Shown here: positions 1 to 4,584 of the stretch, in pieces | Numbering within the stretch: position 1 is the stretch's first letter | Layout: every line of letters begins with the position of its first letter | Source of the DNA: Caldifarciminota bacterium | Lineage (GTDB): Bacteria > Hydrothermota > UBA3072 > WFRC01 | Length of the DNA stretch: 5,573 nt | Direction: 5' to 3' | NCBI GenBank assembly: GCA_015486685.1 | Contig: WFRC01000362.1 | Location: 1 to 5,573 of the forward strand | The notes under the pieces: generated by a model | The model's input: the letters and a program-made list of their open reading frames with translations, nothing else | The model's database searches: none | Told to the model about the DNA's origin: nothing | Program-made: the position numbers and the translations under genes

Positions 1-282
1 GGTATTGCTAAGGGATTAGGTATAACAGAAAACATTACAAGTCCGAGTTTTGTGATTGTAAAAATTTATGAAGGAAGACTGAAACTCTACCATATAGACC
101 TTTACCGCATATTTGTTCCCGAAGAGGAAATGCTGTGGGAGTATATACATAGTGAGGGTGTATGTGTTGTAGAATGGGCAGAACGTCTTGGGAGTTTGCT
201 CCCCGAGAATAGGATTGATGTAAGATTTCGCATAATAGGTGAAAATCAGAGGGAGGTCAATATTGAATCTCCTGGCACTTGA
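1..282 (+). CDS. tsaE: TsaE, tRNA t6A37 biosynthesis ATPase subunit (3' part only)
   Basis: The reading frame is open from base 1, so the 5' end lies outside the window; 93 codons and a TGA stop remain. TsaE is the small P-loop ATPase that works with TsaB and TsaD to place threonylcarbamoyl on A37 of ANN-decoding tRNAs in the cytoplasm. Visible family signatures are the TSPSF segment (about residues 13-17 of the fragment), the YHIDLYR segment and VVEWAERL with its conserved Glu-Trp. The Walker A loop should lie just upstream and cannot be checked. A GTG at 52 could be read as a start, but it is internal: the TSPSF motif lies across and before it, and the upstream codons match TsaE. The stop codon lies inside the next gene, tsaB, supporting a shared operon and translational coupling. 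Identity is secure; completeness cannot be judged. Confidence 0.93.
   Translation, partial: GIAKGLGITENITSPSFVIVKIYEGRLKLYHIDLYRIFVPEEEMLWEYIHSEGVCVVEWAERLGSLLPENRIDVRFRIIGENQREVNIESPGT
252..256 (+). promoter_or_regulatory. Ribosome binding site that decides the tsaB-rimI start
   Basis: GGAGG lies six bases before a TTG codon at 263, inside the end of tsaE. The in-frame GTG at 239 has no comparable purine-rich site and would add eight residues not seen in TsaB proteins. Starting at TTG gives MNLLALDTT, the normal TsaB N-terminus. Confidence 0.75.
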
Positions 283-1309
283 TACAACAGGAAAGTTATC
301 AGGGATAATATACGAGGGAAAAGGAGGGGGAATATCTATAAGGAGGGAGTTTGTTGCTGAGGATATTCCCTATATTCTGGGAGAGAGAAAAATTTCAATA
401 GAGGACATAGACAGACTCGGGGTATGCATAGGTCCTGGTTCATTTACAGGTATAAGGGTTGGGCTGTCGTTTATAAAGGCTGTAAAATTGGTAAAAAACA
501 TCCCTGTTTTTGGTATATTAACCTTTGATGCGATGGTTAAGGTATTCGGAAAGGATGGGATGATAATGCCTGTTGTTGCATTGAGAAGGGGGTATTATTC
601 CGCCAGTATATATAAAAATGGGAAAATCATAAAGGAACCGGGAACTTTTACCCACCCTGTGCTGGAAAAAATGGCAGAAGATATGGATTTTATTTTGGTA
701 GGGAAGGGTTCAAAATTTGATTTTGAAACAAAAAATGTAGTAGAAGTGGATATACTTTCTGGTATACTCAGATTATTAAAAGAGAAGGTTAGAAATGGAG
801 AAATGCCAGAGCAAGAGATTAAACCGTTTTATGGTAGCCGTTCAATTGCAGAGGAGAAAAGGGTAAAAAAGAATGTGGAATTTATACCAGCAGAAAGAAA
901 ACACCTCAATGAGATTCTTAAGATAGAAAAAGATTCATTCCCATATCCGTGGGACAGGAAAACATTTGAAAAAATACTCCTTAATACTCACCATATATTT
1001 ACCATTGGAGTTGAAGATAATGGAATTCTGGGATATATTATTGCGATGAGAGAATGGGATGAATTGCATATTCTAAATCTTGCAGTAAGAAAGCAATACA
1101 GGAAAATAGGTATAGGCCATTCATTCCTTCATTTGATTATCAAAGAGGCGAAAAAAACAGGGATAAAGAATATATACCTTGAGGTGAGGATAAACAATGA
1201 GACAGCCATTTCCCTGTATAAATCATTTGGATTCACAATAAACAAAGTTATTCCTGGGTATTATTACGGCAAGGAGGATGCGGTAGTAATGGAACTTTGC
1301 CTTTCCTGA
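263..1309 (+). CDS. tsaB-rimI: Fused TsaB (t6A37 synthesis) - RimI (N-terminal acetyltransferase) protein
   Basis: This is one uninterrupted 348-residue frame carrying two enzymes. Residues 1-200 are TsaB, the inactive ASKHA-fold partner that binds TsaD and TsaE in the t6A37 complex: LALDTT at 4-9 and GPGSFTGIRVG at 57-67 are diagnostic, and ALRRGYY (106-112) corresponds to the usual DARRGEVY with the Asp missing. The HSxxL element that normally precedes GPGSFTG is not evident, and the domain is somewhat short against the usual ~230 residues. Residues 205-348 are a GNAT acetyltransferase of the RimI type: PYPW near 227-230, acetyl-CoA loop RKIGIG at 280-285, YLEVR at 305-309, LYKSFGF at 318-324 and GYYYGKEDAVVM at 332-343. 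Glu307 and Tyr319 match the catalytic Glu103/Tyr115 pair of Salmonella RimI with identical spacing. RimI acetylates the N-terminus of ribosomal protein S18. The first 20 nt overlap tsaE. Start choice is TTG 263 rather than GTG 239. Confidence 0.93.
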   Translation: MNLLALDTTGKLSGIIYEGKGGGISIRREFVAEDIPYILGERKISIEDIDRLGVCIGPGSFTGIRVGLSFIKAVKLVKNIPVFGILTFDAMVKVFGKDGMIMPVVALRRGYYSASIYKNGKIIKEPGTFTHPVLEKMAEDMDFILVGKGSKFDFETKNVVEVDILSGILRLLKEKVRNGEMPEQEIKPFYGSRSIAEEKRVKKNVEFIPAERKHLNEILKIEKDSFPYPWDRKTFEKILLNTHHIFTIGVEDNGILGYIIAMREWDELHILNLAVRKQYRKIGIGHSFLHLIIKEAKKTGIKNIYLEVRINNETAISLYKSFGFTINKVIPGYYYGKEDAVVMELCLS

Positions 1310-1312
1310 TTT

Positions 1313-1780
1313 TTAGATAATCTCGTAATCCTGGATAATTTTTATCACTTCGTCTTCGTTCTTTACTGCCATCAATGCCTCTCTGAATCTTTGTTGTTTA
1401 AGCAGCCTTGATAATCTTGCGAGGACTTTTATATATAGATTTTTGTCTCTCTCTCTGGAAAGGATTAAAAATATAAGATACACGGGTTTACCGTCAAGTG
1501 CCTTAAAATTTACCCCCTCTTTTGAATGGGCAAATAGCACAGTCAACTCATCAACTTCTTCTGTTCTGGCATGAGGAATGGCAATTCCATTTCCTATGCC
1601 AGTGCTTTCTAATTGTTCCCTTTTCATTATTTTCTCGATAATTTTTTTACTCTTTTTTTCTGTTATATCTGGAATTCTGGATACCATTTCTTTGATAATC
1701 TCAATCTTTGGTCTCGGTGTTAATCTCAATATAATACCCTCTTTTTTTAAGTAATCCGATACCCTATAATTTATATACAT
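1313..1780 (-). CDS. PTS EIIA domain protein, fructose/mannitol/PtsN (EIIA-Ntr) family
   Basis: This 155-residue cytoplasmic protein is a single EIIA type-2 domain. Such domains accept a phosphate from HPr or NPr on a histidine and pass it to an EIIB transporter domain or, in PtsN, act as a regulator. The active-site block STGIGNGIAIPHAR (59-72) is intact, with His70 the phosphorylated residue, and Arg54 sits where the conserved active-site Arg is found. Downstream, FKALDGKPVYLIFLIL (92-107) is also typical. The second conserved His of the HLKxLAxLxxLL helix is Tyr116 here (YIKVLARLSRLL), 46 residues after His70, as in mannitol EIIA. There is no EIIB, EIIC, HPr or EI gene nearby, which favours a regulatory or orphan role over sugar uptake. 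The ATG start is supported by an AGGAGGTG site, although it lies only a few bases upstream. The gene ends convergently 3 nt from tsaB-rimI. Confidence 0.88.
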   Translation of the reverse strand: MYINYRVSDYLKKEGIILRLTPRPKIEIIKEMVSRIPDITEKKSKKIIEKIMKREQLESTGIGNGIAIPHARTEEVDELTVLFAHSKEGVNFKALDGKPVYLIFLILSRERDKNLYIKVLARLSRLLKQQRFREALMAVKNEDEVIKIIQDYEII

Positions 1781-1782
1781 AG

Positions 1783-1790
1783 CACCTCCT
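1783..1790 (-). promoter_or_regulatory. Strong Shine-Dalgarno site of the EIIA gene
   Basis: On the minus strand the sequence reads AGGAGGTG followed by CT and the ATG, a perfect anti-16S match but placed unusually close to the start (about four bases from AGGAGG). It fixes ATG 1780 as the start and contrasts with the divergent rhomboid gene, which has no such site. Confidence 0.7.
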
Positions 1791-1798
1791 GAAAAAAA

Positions 1799-1828
1799 TT
1801 GTTGCGAAACTTAAAAGGTTTTTATACA
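1799..1828 (+). promoter_or_regulatory. Candidate promoter for the rhomboid gene, possibly giving a leaderless mRNA
   Basis: TTGTTG (1799-1804) and TATACA (1823-1828), 18 bp apart, form a weak -35/-10 pair. A start site about seven bases beyond the -10 would fall at or beside the ATG at 1836, giving a leaderless transcript. This fits the absence of any ribosome binding site in front of this gene. An alternative -35, TTGCGA at 1802-1807, would leave only 15 bp spacing. Confidence 0.3.
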
Positions 1829-1849
1829 TTTTCCTATGATACCTATAAA
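1821..1849 (-). promoter_or_regulatory. Candidate sigma-70-type promoter for the EIIA gene
   Basis: On the minus strand TTTATA (1849-1844) and TATAAA (1826-1821) are 17 bp apart, resembling a -35/-10 pair with 4/6 and 5/6 matches. Initiation near 1814 would give a leader of about 34 nt that includes the Shine-Dalgarno site. The -35 box would lie inside the start of the rhomboid gene, and the -10 overlaps the candidate rhomboid -10. In AT-rich DNA such matches arise easily, so confidence is low. Confidence 0.35.
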
Positions 1850-2456
1850 AGACGAAAAAACTCCGAAACATTTTCCTGTAATCACTGTATTATTAGTTTT
1901 ATTAAATACGGTTATATTCATTCTCCAGAGGTATACGAAGGTGGATTTTGCCGAATTTGCAGGTTTTGTTCCGTATATGTTATCCAGACTGCGGACTATA
2001 TCTTTCCTCTTCATATTTAGTTCAATGTTTATCCATGGGAGTTTTCTCCATCTTGCAGGTAATATGCTTTATCTCTGGATATTTGGGGATAATGTTGAAG
2101 ATAGAATGGGACATCTCCATTTTATTTTCTTCTATTTTATAGGTGGAATAATTGCAACACTTATTTATGCAGGTTTTTCCATTCATTCGACTATCCCTTT
2201 AATAGGTGCGTCGGGGGCAATCTCTGCTGTAATGGGTGCATATCTTGTGTTTTTCCCAAAATCAAGGGTGCTTGTCCTCATTCCTATACCGTTTTTTATA
2301 CGCATTCTCTCTATGCCGGGTGTTTTGTTTCTTGTGATATGGCTACTCATTCAATTCGCAAACCTCCCAGCAGGAGGAAATATTGCCTTTTCTGCACATA
2401 TTGGCGGATTTTTTGGCGGGATTCTTCTCGCAAAGGCATTTGAAAAGAGAAGATAA
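1836..2456 (+). CDS. Rhomboid family intramembrane serine protease
   Basis: This 206-residue polytopic membrane protein has about six hydrophobic segments (approximately 13-31, 55-80, 94-114, 120-140, 158-176 and 184-200). Rhomboids cleave transmembrane segments of substrate proteins within the bilayer. The catalytic dyad is visible: Ser126 in GASGAISAVMGAY (124-136) and His188 in AHIGGFFGG (187-195). His72 and Asn76 in HLAGNM match the H-x-x-x-N oxyanion elements of GlpG, and the family block YLWIFGDNVEDRMG follows at 79-92. The N-terminus MIPIKDEKTPKHFP is the normal opening of the small bacterial rhomboids, so ATG 1836 is right even though the preceding bases (TATACATTTTCCT) hold no Shine-Dalgarno sequence. 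The substrate is unknown. It is divergent from the EIIA gene across 55 nt and convergent with the ctp gene across 26 nt, where I see no good terminator. Confidence 0.94.
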   Translation: MIPIKDEKTPKHFPVITVLLVLLNTVIFILQRYTKVDFAEFAGFVPYMLSRLRTISFLFIFSSMFIHGSFLHLAGNMLYLWIFGDNVEDRMGHLHFIFFYFIGGIIATLIYAGFSIHSTIPLIGASGAISAVMGAYLVFFPKSRVLVLIPIPFFIRILSMPGVLFLVIWLLIQFANLPAGGNIAFSAHIGGFFGGILLAKAFEKRR

Positions 2457-2482
2457 TGGATTTCCTCTTATGGGTCAATGTT

Positions 2483-3976
2483 TCAAAATACATCTTTTAC
2501 TTCCTTTGCACTTTCAAGAATTTTAATTGCCTTTTTAACCTGAGGGTCTGTTTTTAGAAATTCCCTGTATCTTTCCTTATCACCCCATTTATCCTGGGCA
2601 ATTGCAAGCGACATAGATTGTTTAATTCCATTCTTTGCATTTTCCCAATCGCATTCAGTATATTTTATTTTGGCTTCATCTACCATTTTTTTGAATTCAG
2701 AAAGCATCTTATCGGTTATAATGACAGGCCTCTTTAAGTCGGGATGGGTTGAAGAAAAATGGACAGCATACTTAAAATAGAGTCTTCTAACAATAATATT
2801 CTGTTCCAGTGAAGAATAATAAGACATAGATACGATAGAATCAGGGGTTATACCTCCGCCTCCATGAAGTACCCTGTGTAATCCGCCCAGGGAATAATAT
2901 GTTTTCCCTGTATCCGCTCTTGCCATCAGTTTATCAATGCATCTTCCCGAAGGTATGTAATATAATGCAATAGTAAGTTTTACTGCTCCGCCTGTAGATG
3001 GGGTGGAAAATAACCTCTGCACAGACCCTTTGCCAAATGTTTTTTTGCCCAGGATTAAACCTCTATCCCAATCCTGGATTGCTCCCGATACAATTTCTGA
3101 GGCACTGGCACTACCGCCATCAACAAGGACAACCAGAGGATATAATCCATAATAAGGTGGAAACCTGGATGAATATGATTGACTTTCTGCTCTCCCTTTT
3201 GTGGACACAATCAGTCGATTTTTTGGTAAGAATAGGTCTGCCACCTTGACTGCTTGTGGTAAAAGACCACCAGGATTACCCCTTAAATCAAAAATAACCT
3301 TCTTTGCCCCCATTTTGAAAAGGCTGTCCAACCCGGATTTTACATCTGTCGCTGCCTTTTCAGAAAAACTTGAAAGTCTGAGATACCCTATTCCATTTTT
3401 AACCATTCCAAAATATGGCACGGGGTGAATGGTAATCCTTGCCCTTGTGATATTTAGGTCAAATGGTTTTGTCAATCCTTCTCGCATTATGGTGATTGTA
3501 ACCTTTGTTCCTGGCTTCCCTCTCAATGTTTGTGCTGCCTTCTTGAGGGTAATACCATCAGTGCTGGCACCGTCTATTTTTATAATTCTGTCTCCTGCCT
3601 GGACACCTGCTCTATATGCAGGGGTTCCTTCAAGAGGGGCAACTACTGTGAGGATTTTATCTACAAGGCTGATTTGAATACCCAGCCCACCAAATTCACC
3701 CTCTGTCCCTGTCATAAATTCTTTGTATTCGCTTTGAGTCATATATTCAGAATGCGGGTCAAGTGATTCAAGCATACCTCGTACTGCATTCTGAATAGTA
3801 GAATCCATATCTGTGGGTTTTACATAATAGGTTTTAATGAGCCTTAAAACATCTTCAAAGAGCCTTAAACTTTGATACACATTAGTTCTATTTCTTGAAG
3901 AGGTAGCAGATACAATGCTAATTGAAGAGAAAAATAGTGTTAAAAATACGAAAAACAGAATCCATTTCTTTTTCAT
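2483..3976 (-). CDS. Carboxyl-terminal processing protease (S41 family, PDZ-containing), exported
   Basis: This 497-residue serine protease acts outside the cytoplasmic membrane, trimming C-termini of exported or envelope proteins. Residues 1-24 form a signal peptide: a lysine-rich start, a hydrophobic core and a VSA cleavage site after Ala24. A helical region with the LDPHSEYM signature (72-79) precedes a PDZ domain at about 95-178, with GGLGI at 96-100 and AGVQAGDRIIKIDG at 123-136. The S41 core includes YLRLSSF (198-204), DLRGNPGG (230-237) and GSASASEI (288-295). Ser291, Lys316 in TFGKGSVQ and Gln320 match the Ser/Lys/Gln site of CtpB, with the same 25-residue Ser-Lys spacing, so it should be active. 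After GRCI and GGGGITPD (372-379) comes a charged, probably helical extension to residue 497. The ATG shares ATGA with the tmk stop; a weak AAAGG lies 11 nt upstream. It is the last gene of the operon. Confidence 0.95.
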   Translation of the reverse strand: MKKKWILFFVFLTLFFSSISIVSATSSRNRTNVYQSLRLFEDVLRLIKTYYVKPTDMDSTIQNAVRGMLESLDPHSEYMTQSEYKEFMTGTEGEFGGLGIQISLVDKILTVVAPLEGTPAYRAGVQAGDRIIKIDGASTDGITLKKAAQTLRGKPGTKVTITIMREGLTKPFDLNITRARITIHPVPYFGMVKNGIGYLRLSSFSEKAATDVKSGLDSLFKMGAKKVIFDLRGNPGGLLPQAVKVADLFLPKNRLIVSTKGRAESQSYSSRFPPYYGLYPLVVLVDGGSASASEIVSGAIQDWDRGLILGKKTFGKGSVQRLFSTPSTGGAVKLTIALYYIPSGRCIDKLMARADTGKTYYSLGGLHRVLHGGGGITPDSIVSMSYYSSLEQNIIVRRLYFKYAVHFSSTHPDLKRPVIITDKMLSEFKKMVDEAKIKYTECDWENAKNGIKQSMSLAIAQDKWGDKERYREFLKTDPQVKKAIKILESAKEVKDVF

Positions 3977-4584
3977 TTATGCACCAACCTTTCTTTTAAT
4001 TGATTCCTTATATCATCTTGAATCTCCCGGATAGTCCGTGCTCCATTAATTACCCTAATTCTATCAGGAAATTCTCTTGCCCGTTTTAGATATGCTTCTC
4101 TTACCCTCTTATGGAATGCCATTTCTTCCTTTTCAATCCTATCTTTTCCTTTAATCCTTGAAAGGCTTATTTCAGGGGATATATCAATGAGAAATGTAAT
4201 ATCCGGGATTACATTTTGAACCACATAATTCATTAAACTTTCAATCCACTTTTTATCTATGCCTCTACCTCCACCTTGATATGCAAATGTTGAATCATAA
4301 TATCTATCTGATACCACAATTTTTCCTTTTTCCATTGCGGGCAATATCACTTTAATTATATGTTCTTTCCTGTCTGAAAGATATAGAAAAAATTCTGTAA
4401 TAGGGTCAATATTTGTGCCATTTAATAATAATTTTCTTATGGTTTTTCCAAATGGAGTCCCGCCGGGTTCTATCGTCAGGAGTGGATTAAGTCCATTTTC
4501 TTTAAGCCAGTCCGTAAGAAGTTTTGCCTGTATGGATTTTCCACTGCTTTCAACACCTTCTATAGTAATAAAAGCTAACTTCAC
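3973..4584 (-). CDS. tmk: Thymidylate (dTMP) kinase
   Basis: This 203-residue cytoplasmic enzyme phosphorylates dTMP to dTDP with ATP, an essential step toward dTTP; the length is normal. The P-loop is EGVESSGKS (9-17), matching the family EGxDGxGKS/T with Glu for Asp and Ser for Gly. EPGGTPFGKTIR (39-50) is the dTMP-binding block, although the preceding residue is Ile38 where bacterial enzymes usually have Arg. TEFFLYLSDRKEHI (63-76), the DRY motif at 93-95, YDSTFAYQGGGRGI (96-109), and the DRIE LID segment followed by FHKRVREAYL complete the family pattern. Translation starts at GTG 4584, overlapping the upstream inositol synthase by four bases (GTGA); no strong Shine-Dalgarno is present, so coupling is likely. 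Its own stop overlaps the ctp start (ATGA). Confidence 0.95.
   Translation of the reverse strand: MKLAFITIEGVESSGKSIQAKLLTDWLKENGLNPLLTIEPGGTPFGKTIRKLLLNGTNIDPITEFFLYLSDRKEHIIKVILPAMEKGKIVVSDRYYDSTFAYQGGGRGIDKKWIESLMNYVVQNVIPDITFLIDISPEISLSRIKGKDRIEKEEMAFHKRVREAYLKRAREFPDRIRVINGARTIREIQDDIRNQLKERLVHK

Noticed and set aside
239..262. GTG at 239 as the start of tsaB-rimI
   Set aside because: It adds eight residues not typical of TsaB and lacks a ribosome binding site; TTG 263 has GGAGG six bases upstream and gives the standard N-terminus.
52..282. A short 76-residue gene starting at GTG 52
   Set aside because: The frame continues to base 1 and the upstream codons include the TsaE TSPSF motif, so this is the tail of a truncated tsaE.
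1290..1315. GGAA...TTCC followed by TGATTTTT as a terminator of tsaB-rimI
   Set aside because: The stem is only four A/T-G/C base pairs within coding sequence, too weak for an intrinsic terminator.
1799..2142. Open frames on both strands within the start of the rhomboid gene
   Set aside because: They overlap a clearly functional rhomboid frame, show no family motifs and have amino-acid composition typical of shadow frames.
2444..2472. AAGAG...CTCTT inverted repeat at the rhomboid/ctp junction as a bidirectional terminator
   Set aside because: Five base pairs with a loop of about 15 nt and no proper U-run on either strand; probably chance.
2998..3766. Several plus-strand open frames of 75-83 codons opposite the ctp gene
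   Set aside because: All lie antisense to conserved S41 and PDZ motifs and show no recognisable domain or ribosome binding site.
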